A stretch of 64,000 bases of DNA from DT-68 sp965263245 (GCA_965263245.1 CBDHHR010001146.1:558001-622000), one strand, 5' to 3'. Shown: positions 18,745-29,961, numbered from the stretch's first letter. Program-made: numbers and translations. Notes: a model not told the origin generated them from the sequence alone.

Positions 18745-21573
18745 TTAATATCCTCTACTTTCAATTTCTTTAAATGCTTCAGAAATTATTTTTTGAATTT
18801 GATCTTCATTAAGATTAATTTCATTTTCTAAAATTATCTCTCTAATTTCTCTTTTTAATTGTTTCTTTGTTGAAGGATTTTGTTTCCAAATTTCTTTGTT
18901 TAATTTAAATTTATCATCAATTTTTTGAAGTGTTTTGAAACTAAAATTTTTATTAATGATTAGTTTTGCTTGTTTTGAAATTAATTTTGTATATTCAATA
19001 AAATTATTATTTTTTAAAATTAAATCACCAAAATTTTGTATTTTTTCATAAGTGATATCAAAATTTTCATTGTTATAATCTTGAATTATTTTTTTTAGTT
19101 GTTCAAATAAAGTTAATCTTTCTTCTTTTAAAATTGATAAATCATTTTTAATAGCATGTATTATTTTTTTTTCAACAATTTTTAAAATAATTTGTTTATC
19201 TGATATTTTTAATGATAAAACATCATCTAAAGAAACATAAGTGACTTCTTTAATAAGTTTTTTATCAATTTCGGTTGAATTTAAAAGCTTTCTAAATTCA
19301 ACATCACTAATATCAATGAATGAAGGAGATTTTGTTTGGTTTGATTTAAATAACAATTTACAAAAAAGAGCAATTTTTTCTAATTTTTTGTCTTTCCATT
19401 TTATAACAATTGTTGATAAATTATTTATTTCCCTAATTAATTCATTAAATTGATTATTTTCTTCTAATTCTAATTTTATTTTATTAACTTCCAACAATGG
19501 ATTTTTAAAATTAATTTTAGTTAAGTCAAAACCAAAATCATTATTAATTTTTTTTACTAAGTTTTTAATTGATTTTTCTCCATCTTTAGATGTTTGTATT
19601 AAATTTGAATGATCGTTTGTTGTATCTCTATAAGATTTTAAAGTTTCTTTAAGTTGTGCTTTTATATTTTTAAATGAAAAAACTGTTCCAATTTGTTTTT
19701 TTTCAAATTTTCTATTAACTCTTGTAATTGCTTGAAGAAGATTATGTTTTTGAATGTTTTTATCTAAAAACATTAATCTTAAATTTGGAACATCATAACC
19801 TGTCAAAAGCATATCAACAACTACAATTATTTCAATTGGTGTTTTTGCATTTTGAAAATCATTAATTCAAAATCTTTTATTTTTGCTAGTTTTTTTTAAA
19901 TATTTATGAACCTCTGCATCTCTTCTATCTTTATCATCAGCTATAAAATGAATTTTATTAGTATTATTTTCAAATATTTTTTTAAGTAAAAGTTTGTAAA
20001 TTTCATGACCTTGTTTTTTAGAATTTGTAACTACCATTGCTTTAAATGTATCTTCATAACCAAGCGAATAATGTGAATTTCGTTCACTAACAAATTTTTT
20101 CTTAATTTCATCTGTAATAAAATCTAATCTATCTTTGCTCAAATCAATTATTTCTTTTTTTCTTCGAATTTTTTTAAATTTTGAAAGGTTAATTTTTTGG
20201 TCTTTTTTGATTTTTAAAGGTGCATTAATAATTTGAATTTGAATAGGTACAATAATATCATCAATTTCTGCTTGTTTCATTGTATATTGATGTATACACT
20301 CTCCAAACATTGCATAAGTGCTTTTATCAGTTTCGAATATTGGAGTACCAGTAAAACCATATTTTAAAGCATTAGGAAGCGTTTGGTTAATTTTTTCTAA
20401 ATATGTTTTTTTATCATCATTTAAAAGGTAATTTTTAGTTGAATGAGTTCTATGAGCTTCATCAGAAATAACAATTAAATCATCTCTATCACTAATTTCG
20501 CCCCAATTATCAAATTTTTGTGTTGTTGAAATAATAATACCCTTATATTTTCTTTTTGCTAAATAATTTTTTAAATGATCCCTACTATTAGCTTTTTGAA
20601 TACTTTCAAAATTAAAATGTTCAGGATCAATTTTTTGTAAAGTTCTAAACATGTTATTAGAAAGAGTTATTCTATCAACATCAATTATTGTAGTATTTGA
20701 AATAAGTTTGTCATCAAATTTTAAAGATGAAATTAAAGCTGAAATTGTAATTGTTTTTCCTGAACCTTGCGTATGTCATATGTATCCACTTTTACGATTT
20801 AAAATTGCTGATTGCATTTTTAAAACCGCATCGTATTGGTGATGTCTTAATATATATTTAACTTTATTATTTTTAGAAAATAAAACTCCTCATCTTAAAT
20901 AATTAAGAATTTTATTTTTTTTAAAAATTTCAAAAAATGAATCATTTTTTCTTTCTTTAAAAATGTTATATCATCCATCAATACTACTTGTACATATGCT
21001 ACCTATTTTTGCATCACTAAAACTTTTTGCAACAATTTGAGCAACATTAAAAGTTGCAAATTTAGGATTATCAGTTTCAAGGTATGTCTTAATTTGTTCA
21101 AAAGCATCTTTTAAAGTTGCATTATCGTTCATTATGGATTTTAATTCAAAAACAAAAATTGGAAGTCCGTTAATGAAAAGAACTACATCAACTTTTGCAT
21201 GTTCTTCGATTCAAACTTCTTTAGCTATTTCAAAAGCATTATTTTTAATATTTTTAAAATCAATTATTTTATAAGGAACTTTTTTATTTTCTCTAATAAA
21301 TTTTGTAGTTATTCCATTTTTAATAACGTTAATAATTCCGTATTTATTATTTTTAAATCAACTAGATGATAATTCTTCATTAATATTAGCAATGATTTCA
21401 TTAATTTCATCTTCACTAATGGAATATTTATTTTTTAAATATTTAGTTAAAGAACGCTCAAAAAATGGTTTGTTTAAACATTCATTTTTATCAATTTCAA
21501 TTTGCTTTCAATTTTTAGAAACAAATAAAGAAACTAATTCTTTTTGAAAATCTTTTTCATAATAATTTTCCAT
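18745..21573 (-). CDS. hsdR: Type I restriction endonuclease subunit
   Basis: 942 residues. The N-terminal nuclease domain has the D...ExK site (VDVVLFINGLPIFVFELK, about 128-147). The SF2 helicase/translocase follows: HTQGSGKT (Walker A, about 267-274), DEAHRTHS (motif II, about 370-377), the GFTGTP motif, TGYDVPNL and QAITRVNR (motif VI). A C-terminal helical region binds HsdM. The frame is open across all TGA codons, with no sign of inactivation. First gene of an hsdR-hsdM operon. A 12-bp-stem hairpin abuts its ribosome-binding site. Confidence 0.92.
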
Positions 21574-21899
21574 TCAAAAACTCTTCCTAATTTTTATTTC
21601 TAAAATAAAAATTATTTTTAAATATTTTAGAGTATCAAAAACAAAAAATAAAAAAACTACAAGAATAATTTTAAAATACTCTTATCAAAATTATACAAAA
21701 ATTAACAAAAAAAACTATGATTTAAATTTTAGCTTTGAGTGAAAAATAGATTAAAATATCACGATAATTTTTCAAAAAATTAAACAATATAAAAGAATTA
21801 ATAAAGCAAAATTTACACTAAAAATTAATTGTTGCATTTTACCTTGTATAAAACAATAATTTCCCTTAATTTTTTTAATATTAAATGTATAATTAAATC
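21574..21899. other. Divergent intergenic region, hsdR and AAA gene
   Basis: About 325 bp of AT-rich sequence. It carries the hsdR leader on the minus strand, with a TATAAT-like box near 21697 and a 7-bp inverted repeat AGAGTAT/ATACTCT. On the plus strand it carries the extended -10 of the AAA gene (TGTATAAT, 21886-21893). No ORF was found. Confidence 0.5.
21588..21614 (-). promoter_or_regulatory. Perfect hairpin abutting the hsdR ribosome-binding site
   Basis: On the minus strand TAATTTTTATTT-TAG-AAATAAAAATTA is a 12-bp perfect stem with a 3-nt loop. Its end overlaps the TAGGAAGAG ribosome-binding region of hsdR. It could mask or expose initiation, or act in transcript stability. Confidence 0.4.
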
Positions 21900-23306
21900 A
21901 TGGAAAAAATACTAATAGACAATTATCGAAACTTCTCAAAAGAAATATTTCACATAGGTGATATTACTTTTTTTGTTGGTGAAAACGGGATTGGAAAAAC
22001 CTCAATCATTAACTTAATCAAGTATATAAAGACCTTCAAAAAGGTAAAAAGTAACAATTCATATTTAAGAAACAAGAATAAAAAGTTTTGAATACTTCAT
22101 ACTTGAGAAGATGAAAATTTTCATAAAATTGAAAAATGTGACCTTCTTTTTGAATTTTTTGAAATATCATTTAATAAAAAAACTGAATGTAGTTACATAT
22201 CAAAATATTCAACTTTTAGAGGTGAGGATGTTATTATTTTTGATATTGAAAATAATACTTGAAAGTACTCTATTTTAAAAAATAAAAAACTTTCTAAATT
22301 AAAAGATTTAAAAACTATTTTTAAAGAAATTAAAAAAGAATACAAAAATGTTAAACAAAAAGTAAAATTATTTGATTTTAAAAACAATGGAGAAATAATT
22401 TTTAATTTTGAAGATTATTCAATAGAAAAAATATTTAATACATTTGCTAATGTTTCAAGTTTAAGAAGTAAAAAAGACATTGGAGAATCTATTTACAATG
22501 AAATTATTAATGAAAAAAATATACACACACTTCTACACAAAAAAATTAATAAATCTAGAAGAATTCATGAACAATTGCACAAAGAAACAAAAAATGAAAA
22601 TTTAGAAAAAGAATTTGAGGAAATTAATGAAAAAATTGAATTACTTCTTGATCTAAATCGTAAAAATAAAATTCAAATTGAAAGAGTTTATTATAATAAA
22701 AATTTTAAAATTATAAAAGGAACTAGACCATTAAAAATAAATGATTTAGAATATTCAAAATGAATAAATAGTTATTATAAAAATTTGGATAATAACGAAA
22801 TTTTAAATATTATTAATGATTATTTAAAAGAATCTAAATTTGAATTTAAGTTAAAAGTTAAAAACTATGAAAAAATTGCTAAAAAATACAATTATTTATC
22901 TCTTTATGATGATAATAATGATTTTAACATAAATGAATGTGGAGACGGAATTATAAAAATTATTCCCATTTTGCTCCAAATTTTTGAAGATGAAAATATT
23001 TTAGCAATTCAAGAACCAGAATTACATTTGCATCCAAGATCAATAGCTGAACTTGGAAGTTTAATATATAAAAAACTAAACAAAGAAATTATTTTAGAAA
23101 CCCATTCAAATCATTTAATAGAAAGAATTAGGTTCGAAAATTGTGATTCTAAAGAAAAAAAACAAATATTTCTTAACACTATGTTTTATAAAAATAAAGT
23201 TAAAAAAAATGCTGTTTCAAAAGTTAAAGATGATGGAAGATTTAATAATTATGCAAAGGAATACTTAGAATTTCATGAAGATGAGACTTTGAAATGATTT
23301 AGATAA
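21900..23306 (+). CDS. AAA ATPase of the AAA_15/AAA_21 type, defence-associated
   Basis: 468 residues. Walker A GENGIGKTS is at about 27-35. A long charged middle region follows (about 60-340). The C-terminal half has NECGDGIIKIIPIL (signature-like), ILAIQEPELHLHPRS (Walker B, about 367-381) and THSNHLIERI (about 400). The EPELHLHP and THS motifs are those of the ATPases of the OLD/RecF-like group used in many two-gene phage defence systems. The -10 box lies only 6 nt before the ATG and there is no Shine-Dalgarno, so the mRNA is probably leaderless. The 3' end overlaps the PIN-like gene by 26 bp. The pair is adjacent to hsdR, in divergent orientation. Confidence 0.85.
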
Positions 23307-23853
23307 TATTTTAATTTTGGACACTTGTGCAGCTGCAAATTTTGTTAAAAAAATTAAATATTATTTTATTAACAATAATAAAATTAAAAAAAATAGTTTA
23401 ATAGATCATTTTCATAAAAAAACTATAAAATTGGTTAACATTGAAAATTTTAGAGAAACTTTTGGTAACAATAATGAAGAAATAACAACAATATTAAAAA
23501 TTTTAAAAGAATTTATAGAAATTCAATTTATTTCATCAAGAAAATGCACATCTAATAAAAAATGTATATCTAATGAACAATGAAAATATTTAGAAAAATT
23601 ATATAAAGAAATATTAAAAGAATATAGAAAAACAAATGATCATTGAATAATATTAAAAATTATGATATCATCACCTAAAAATAAAATATTTTTATTAACT
23701 GAAGATTCAAAATTCATTAAATTCCTAAAAAAATATCAAAAATTTAGAAACTTTGAAAAAAATAATAAATTAAAAATCTTTGATGTTAATAATAAAAATT
23801 TAAAAAACAAAAAAAATTGATATAATAAAAATATTAATGGATTAATCCGTTAA
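23281..23853 (+). CDS. PIN-like nuclease, partner of the AAA ATPase
   Basis: 190 residues. PIN-domain pattern: ILILDTCAAANF near the N-terminus (catalytic Asp14), TNDHWIILKIM (about 118-128) and FLLTEDSKF (about 135-143) give the acidic residues that bind metal in PIN nucleases. The ATG lies inside the AAA gene, with 26 bp overlap, indicating coupled translation. A cysteine-rich patch (SRKCTSNKKCISNE) in the middle is unusual. PIN proteins cleave RNA or structured nucleic acids. An ATPase plus PIN effector suggests an abortive or toxin-like defence module. The family assignment is by motif only. Confidence 0.7.
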
Positions 23854-23871
23854 ACTTAATAAGGAGAAAAC

Positions 23872-23898
23872 ATGCCTAATGTTGGTGGTAAAAAATAA
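23872..23898 (+). CDS. Possible 8-residue peptide gene
   Basis: ATG-CCT-AAT-GTT-GGT-GGT-AAA-AAA-TAA encodes MPNVGGKK. AAGGAG lies 8 nt upstream, the best Shine-Dalgarno in this block. It begins 18 bp after the PIN-like gene and is followed by a strong terminator within 20 bp. It may be a genuine micro-ORF or a relic of a longer gene. Confidence 0.4.
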   Translation: MPNVGGKK

Positions 23899-23915
23899 TT
23901 ATTATAAAGCATTTT

Positions 23916-23949
23916 AAATAAAAGAGATAAATACTTATCTCTTTTATTT
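23916..23949. terminator. Rho-independent terminator, bidirectional
   Basis: A 15-bp perfect stem AAATAAAAGAGATAA / TTATCTCTTTTATTT with an ATAC loop and T-rich tail. It separates the plus-strand AAA/PIN unit from the convergent suf genes. Confidence 0.85.
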
Positions 23950-23982
23950 TGTTTAATTATTAAAATTTTATATTAATAAAAA

Positions 23983-24369
23983 CTAAAAAATATTTTCTAG
24001 TTTTTTAATGATTGCTTGAGAAATCATATTTGCACAATATAATCTATTTAGTTGTTTTTTAACATTTTCAAAAACTATTAGTTTTTGAACTATTTTCTCA
24101 TTAAAAGCTTTTTGGTTAATCATTTTTTCATATTCTTTTGCTAAATTTAAAATTTCTTTTTTAGATTTATTTAAACTAAGTTCTAAAAAAATATCAACTG
24201 AAGCTTTAAAAATAATGCAACCTTTACCGTACCAAGAAACCTTTATTAATTTATCATTTTCAAATTTTCATTTAACGTGCATTTGGTCAACACATTGTTT
24301 TGAATAAGCTCTTATATCAGCTTTTTCTTTAAATTCTTTATAAAAAAGAGGATTTTCATAATGTTTCAT
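23983..24369 (-). CDS. sufU: Iron-sulfur assembly scaffold / sulfur acceptor SufU
   Basis: 128 residues, NifU_N/SufU-type fold. The three zinc/sulfur cysteines of SufU appear as Cys26, Cys51 in YGKGCIIFKAS and Cys112 in RLYCANM. It lies 28 nt downstream of sufS in the same operon. SufU accepts sulfane sulfur from SufS and passes it on for Fe-S cluster or thio-tRNA synthesis. No other suf genes are visible here, as in other mycoplasmas with a minimal SufS-SufU pair. Confidence 0.85.
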
Positions 24370-24397
24370 TATCAATTTTCTTTTAGCATTAACACTT

Positions 24398-25543
24398 TTA
24401 AGTGATGTCAAGAAAACCACCACCTTTTTTTAACTCTTTTTTAATGGTTTTAATGGTAGCATCTATATCTGATTTTTCGTTATAAAGACCAAAGCTCATT
24501 CTTATCGACTCTTGATATTTATTTTTACTAAATAAATATAAAGCACATTGTTTTCCGGCTCTTAAAATTATGTTTCTATTTCCCAAGTAACTAACTACGT
24601 CTTGAGCGGGAATGTTTTTAATTTTGAATAAAACATTATAATCACTTCTTTGGGAAATCATTTGAACGTTTTTGATTTTACTAAGCTTGTCAAAAGCATA
24701 TTTAACAAGCTTTTTTTTATGATTAAAATCATCGTATTTAACCATGTATTTAATTCCTGCGCCCATCCCAATAATTCCAGCAACATTAAGTGTTCCTGGT
24801 TCAAAACCATCAAAACCTGGTTTAAGTCAAATGTTGTTAGCATCAAAGTCCATCACTGAGCCTCCACCCACAATTTCTGGCTTAAGTGTTTTTAAAAAAT
24901 CTTTTTTAATTATGAGTGCACCTGAACCGGTCGGACCATAAAGCTTTGTTCCTGAAAAAACAATAGCGTCAGCGTTTTTGATTGTTACTTTTGTGGAATT
25001 AATTGCTTGAGCAGCATCGTTAATTAAAACTCCCCCAAAAGATTTAACTTTTTGATAAATTGCAGCAATGTCATTTTCTTTATGAATCGAATTATTAATT
25101 TGGGCAAAAGCCACAATTTTAGTCTTTTGGTTTATGTCATTAATAATATCATTTGACATGATGATCTTTGCATCGTTTCTTTTTGCAAGTTGAATTCAAG
25201 GAGCAGCATTAGAAGAGTGAGCATACTCGGAAATAATAATTTCATCACCTTTATTTACCAGATGGTCTAAAGTTCTTGAAATTTTGTTAATGCCATCGGT
25301 TGTTCCGGTCGTAAAAATTATTTCTTCCATTCTACAATCAACTAGGTTAGCAATAATTTTTCGAGTTTGGTTGATTTTTTTAATAACTATTTCTCCTAGT
25401 TTAGAATCTGTTGAATGGTTGTTAATCGGATAGTTTTTGTAATAATCCACAACTTTAGCAATAACCGGAAGCGGCTTTAAAGTTCCAGCTCCTGAGTCTA
25501 GATAAATAGTTTTTTTAAGTAAGGGAAAATCATCTCTTCTCAT
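24398..25543 (-). CDS. sufS: Cysteine desulfurase
   Basis: 381 residues, class V aminotransferase fold. The PLP lysine is Lys200 in SGTKLYGPTG. The catalytic cysteine is Cys333 in RAGKQCAL. NDAAQA and TTGTTDGIN also match the family. The start MRRDDFPLLKKTIYLDSG is the usual N-terminus, and AAAAGGA lies upstream. It liberates sulfur from cysteine for SufU (next gene) and for tRNA thiolation. Three TGA-Trp/continuation sites are read through. Confidence 0.93.
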
Positions 25544-25552
25544 TTTTTCCTT

Positions 25553-26011
25553 TTAGAAAATTATTTTGTTAACTTCAATAATTTTGTTATTAAAGTCTTT
25601 TTCTTCTTTGTTTAATGAATCTAATCATTTTACATAATAATTTCTCTTAATTTTGTTTAACTCAATTATATTACCATTAATATAAATGTTTTTGATTTTA
25701 TTTTTTAAATCTTTATAATAGCGAGAAATTTGGTAAATGTACCAAAGCATTTTTGAAAATGAAAACCAATCTCCGTTAGAATAATATTTTTTAAATTCAC
25801 CAAAAACTTTTTCAAACATGTTTTGGTTAACAGGAGTGTTTAAAAAAGACTTTTCTCAATTGTATAAAATTTCAACATCAAGGTCTTTTTTATAAACAAG
25901 CATAATTTTTGTAACAAAAAATCTTGTTTGACGGTGGATAAAAATACTTTTGTATTTTTTTCACTCTTTGTGTTTTTTTAATTTACTTTTGATTGCTTTT
26001 AATTTTTTCAT
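25553..26011 (-). CDS. Hypothetical protein between nusB and sufS
   Basis: 152 residues, very basic at the N-terminus (MKKLKAIKSKLKKHKEWKKYK), rich in aromatic residues, with WFSFSKMLWYIYQISRYYKD near the middle. No signal peptide or membrane span is convincing. It overlaps the 3' end of nusB by 29 bp and ends 9 nt before sufS, so the four genes nusB, this one, sufS and sufU appear to be one operon. The basic character allows RNA binding, but nothing shows it. I do not recognise the family. Confidence 0.75.
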
Positions 26012-26405
26012 AATATATTCCAATTTTATCTAATATTGAATTAATGTATTTATAAGAATCATCCGGAGAGTATCTTTTTATGTATTTAACAAGTGAATCA
26101 ATAACAATTGCTTTATTAGTAAAAGACATTTCAAAAGTTCCAAATAAAAGCGTTGCTCTATTTAACGGACTAATTCTTTCTCATGGTCAAGTTTTTTTAG
26201 AATAAGAAAGAATTAACTTTTTAAAAACAAGGTAGTTTTGTGCTATTTTTTCAATGATTTTTAATTCATTATTAGTAAATTCTCAAAGTTCAAATGCGTT
26301 AATAGGATCAAGTTTTTTGTTTAATAATTCACAAGCAAAAAGATACCCAATAATTTTTTCTCTTGCTTTGTTTTTATTAAGTATTTCTTGATTATTATTA
26401 ATCAT
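25983..26405 (-). CDS. nusB: Transcription antitermination factor NusB
   Basis: 140 residues, all-helical NusB fold. The C-terminal block WPWERISPLNRATLLFGTFE and the SPDDSYKYINSILDKIG motif are characteristic (draiL..avyE; dsykfvN.vLdki). NusB with NusE and NusA acts at boxA in rRNA transcription. There is no Shine-Dalgarno, and TGTATAAT lies 6 nt before the ATG, suggesting a leaderless start within the tkt-nusB gap of 33 nt. It overlaps the next gene by 29 bp. Confidence 0.85.
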
Positions 26406-26438
26406 TAAAAAATTATACATTTAATCATGAAAATTGTT

Positions 26439-28274
26439 TTATTTAATAATTTTTTTTATTCTTTCTTTTAGTGAGTCTTTATCAAGTTTAAAGTGTTTAT
26501 AAACTATGTCTCCCGGAGCAGATTCACCAAAAGTGTCAATTCCAAAGTTAAATTTAGCAAGTTTTTTCATTCCGTAAGTCGTAGCTGCTTCTACACTTAT
26601 TGCTTTTTCAACGTTTCAATCAATTTTTATATGGCTAGAATTAGATATTGAAACAACGTTTAAATTCAGTTCTTTACCAATTTTAACCGCATTAGCAAGT
26701 TCTGAACCGGAAGCTATTAAAGTTCATTCTGAATCACTTGTTACAAGTTTATAACTTCCCTTTTTAAATTTTTCTTTAGAAGTTTCTACAAGCGAAACAA
26801 TGTTTTGTCTTGTAAGAACTATGGCTGTGGGAACATTTTTTGAATTGTAAGCCATTTCATATGCTCCAATTACCTCTTTTTCATCAGCTGGTCTTAAAAC
26901 GTTAATCTTCGGAATACTTCGCATCATTGCCAGTTGTTCAATCGGCTCATGCGTTGGACCATCTTCACCAACAAACACTGAATCATGCGTGAAAACATAA
27001 GTTACAGGAAGACCCATGATTGCCGCAAGACGAATCGAAGGTTTAATGTAATCAGCAAACACAAAAAATGTTGAAACAAAAGGTTTTAAGTTTGAATGAA
27101 GCGCTAAACCATTAGCGATTGTACCCATTCCAAACTCTCTCACTCCAAATAAAAAGTTTCTACCGCTTCGGTTGTTAACGTCAAACACTTCATCTCCACC
27201 GCTAGCTTTTGTTGAGCACGAAAGATCAGCCGAACCACCAAGTCAATTTTTGCGATGAGTATTTAAATATTCAATTACTTTTCCTGATGAAACTCTTGTT
27301 GCAACGTTTTTTTCAAGATCAATTTCAATATCAATTGGTTTAGTTTTTAAAAATTCTTTTAATGCTTCTGACATTTTAAATTTTTCAAAAGCTTTTTTTG
27401 ATCTTTTAATAATTGTTTCTTGATAAAGTTTTTTAACTTCTTCAGGAATAAAAAAACTATCCTCAGTTCAATTAAGTTTTGCTCTTAACTGGTGAATGTC
27501 TTCACCAATAGGAGCACCATGAACGGCACTTGTTCCTTGTTTTGTAGCACCTTCACCAATGATGGTTTTAATTTCGATAAACGAAGGTTTATTGCTACTT
27601 TTAGCCTTAATAAGTGCTTCGTCAATTGCTTTTACTGTGTTTTCTTTTACTAATATGTATTCAAAACCAATTGATTCCATTCTTAATTTAGTGTTTTCGC
27701 TAGTTGCTAACTTTGTTAACGTATCTAGTTGAACATCATTTGAATCATACATAACGATTAATTTTGATAAGTTTTGTCTTCCGGCAAAAGCTAATGTTTC
27801 ATAGGAAACACCCTCTTGAAGATCGCCGTCTCCACACATTACGTAAGTATAATGGTTTATTTCTTTAAACTTTGATCTTAAAAACTCTTCTGCAACTGCA
27901 AGTCCAACTCCAACTCCAATACCTTGTCCTAAAGGTCCAGTGGTTGCTTCTACACCTTTAGCTAAACCATATTCAGGATGTCCTGGCGTAATTGATTTAT
28001 ATTGTCTAAAATTTTTAAGATCCTCTGTAGTTATTAATCCTAATAGTCTTAATTGCGAATATAAAAGTGCTGAACCGTGTCCAACCGAAAGAATGAATCT
28101 ATCTCTGTTGATTCAATTTGGGTTATCAGGATCAAAATTTAAATGTCTTGAAAATAACGTGTGCATCATTGTTGAAGCTCCTAAAACAATTCCGGGATGA
28201 CCTGAATTTGCTTTATTAACAGCTGATACACCGTTAATTTTGATTGTTTTGATTGCTAAAATGTCTTTATTCAT
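26439..28274 (-). CDS. tkt: Transketolase
   Basis: 611 residues, slightly shorter than the usual 650-670. Motifs: SGHPGIVLG (N-terminal), TTGPLGQGIGVGVG, the thiamine diphosphate motif GDGDLQEGVSYE...N (about 146-175), then the pyrimidine domain with FGVREFGMG, TYVFTHDSVFVGEDGPTHEPIEQL and LRPADEKE. It transfers two-carbon units in the non-oxidative pentose phosphate pathway, here for ribose supply. AGGAG lies just before the ATG, 58 nt after efp. In-frame TGA codons are Trp. Confidence 0.95.
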
Positions 28275-28332
28275 AAAAAACTCCTTTTTCTTTTTTGTAA
28301 ATTTTGTTTAGTTGTAAATCATTAATATTTTA

Positions 28333-28896
28333 TTACTTTTCCTTGCGTCCTACGTATTTACCAGTTTCAGAAGAAACAATGATCATTTCTTGATTTTTAA
28401 TAAACATGGGAGCATCAATTTCAAAACCAGTTTCAAGTTTTACTTTTTTTTGTGGGTTTGTTTGCGTATTGCCCTTAACTGCTTCGGGTGCTTCGATAAC
28501 TTTTAATTTAATGTTTTTGGGAATTTCTATATCTAAAATTTCTTGTTCGTATTTTCTAACTAAAACTTCGCTTCCTTCTTTTAAAAAGTTTAATTCTCAT
28601 TTAACCTTGTGAATCGGAATCTCGATTTGTTCAAAAGTTTTGTTATCCATCAAAAAAACATTTGATTCATCTTTGTATAAAAAATTCATCTTTTTTTTAG
28701 AAATATGAGCCAATTTTACTTTGTTACCACCAGTGTAAGTTTTGATTATGGTTGAACCAGTTCTTAAATTTTTAACCTTAACTTTAACGTTTGCTTGCCC
28801 TCTTCCTTGCTTGGAGTGAAAAGCGGCTAAAACAACGAATATTTCTTGATTTTCCTTGAATGTAATACCATATTTTAAAGTATTTACGTTTATCAT
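28333..28896 (-). CDS. efp: Elongation factor P
   Basis: 187 residues, the three-domain EF-P length. The N-terminal KOW-like domain ends in the tip loop SKQGRGQANVKVK. The residue at the position normally modified (Lys in PGKG) is Arg32. The OB domains follow (DNKTFEQIEIP; VRKYEQEILDIEIPKNI; VSSETGKYVGR at the end). EF-P relieves ribosome stalling at polyproline. AAAGGA precedes the ATG, and a TATAAT lies at about 28919 on the minus strand. Confidence 0.92.
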
Positions 28897-28957
28897 ATAT
28901 TTCCTTTACAACAAGTTAATTATAATCAAAATTTTTTTAAAAAGAAATAAAAGAAAT

Positions 28958-29110
28958 TTATTTTTTCTCCTTATGAATTGTGTGATTATTGCATTTTGAA
29001 CAATACTTTTTCATTTTTAATTTTTCCACTTGGGTTTTTTTGTTTTTCTTGGTAATGTAGTTTTCCATTTTACAATTTTCACACCTAAGAATTAGACCTT
29101 CTCTAGCCAT
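28958..29110 (-). CDS. rpmG: 50S ribosomal protein L33
   Basis: 50 residues. Zinc-ribbon L33 form with CENC and CSKC pairs, starting MAREGLILRCENC and containing YITKKNKK. AGGAG lies upstream. It lies between nfo (26 nt) and efp (61 nt) in the same orientation. Confidence 0.93.
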   Translation of the reverse strand: MAREGLILRCENCKMENYITKKNKKTQVEKLKMKKYCSKCNNHTIHKEKK

Positions 29111-29136
29111 ACAAACTCCTTTATAAACGTAATAAA

Positions 29137-29961
29137 TTATACACTAAGCATTTTAATTTCTTGATCGTATATTGGTTTTTCATCTACCCAAGGAGTTTCA
29201 AGAATCATTATTGCGTTTTCAAATTCTTTTGAATTAACAATTTTTTTAAGTGCATCTAAACCAATATAACCTTTTCCGATGTTGGCGTGTCTATCTTTTG
29301 AAGCACCTAAAGGATTTTTTGAATCATTAACATGAATAACTTTAATTAACTTTAATAAATCATATTTTTTTAATTCACTTATTAGTTTTTCAAAGTCTTT
29401 AACATCATATCCGTAATCCCAAACGTGACACGTGTCTAAACAAACGTTTAACCTTGAATTATTAACTTTATCAATGATGTACTTAATTTCTTCAAAATTT
29501 GTCCCAATTTCGGTTCCTTTGCCCGACATTGTTTCAATTGAAATTTCAACATCTTTAGTTTTAGAAAAGATGTATTTTAAAGAGTTAATTAGTGTTTTAA
29601 TTGCCTCTTTTCTACTAAATTTAGTGTGTGCACCAGGATGAAGCACCAAGTGCTTAGCACCTATGTAGTTCATTCTTTCAATGTCTTTGATTAAAAACTG
29701 ATTAGCAAAATCCTTCTTTTCTGGATTAGCTGGATTTGTGATGTAAGGAGCATGAACAACGATGTTTTCAGGAATAATTTCTTTAATGTAAGTTTTTTGA
29801 TACTCTTCTAATTTATACTTAGAAACATCAACTCTTTTGGTAGACTGCGGTGCTCCAAGGTAAATCATCATTGCATTAGCTTTGTTTTTCAATGATTGTT
29901 TAACTGCGTCTAATAAATAATTAGGTGATTTAAAATTTATGTGTGAACCGATTTTTTTCAT
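29137..29961 (-). CDS. nfo: Endonuclease IV (AP endonuclease)
   Basis: 274 residues, TIM-barrel metallo-endonuclease. Motifs: IGSHINF at the start, VVHAPYITNPA, HLVLHPGAHT, SIETMSGKGTEIG, VCLDTCHVWDYGYD, VIHVNDSKNPLGASKDRHANIGKG (split here as HVNDSK and DRHANIGKG) and MILETPW. These supply the three-zinc site. It incises at abasic sites in base excision repair. TATAAT lies 6 nt before the ATG without a Shine-Dalgarno, suggesting a leaderless mRNA. Confidence 0.95.
   Translation of the reverse strand: MKKIGSHINFKSPNYLLDAVKQSLKNKANAMMIYLGAPQSTKRVDVSKYKLEEYQKTYIKEIIPENIVVHAPYITNPANPEKKDFANQFLIKDIERMNYIGAKHLVLHPGAHTKFSRKEAIKTLINSLKYIFSKTKDVEISIETMSGKGTEIGTNFEEIKYIIDKVNNSRLNVCLDTCHVWDYGYDVKDFEKLISELKKYDLLKLIKVIHVNDSKNPLGASKDRHANIGKGYIGLDALKKIVNSKEFENAIMILETPWVDEKPIYDQEIKMLSV

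Noticed and set aside
18745..20652. hsdR as two or three separate or broken genes
   Set aside because: Apparent breaks are TGA codons in a single frame; all nuclease and helicase motifs are present in order.
24650..24941. Plus-strand ORFs across sufS
   Set aside because: They lie wholly within sufS, whose minus-strand frame has all catalytic motifs when TGA is read as Trp.
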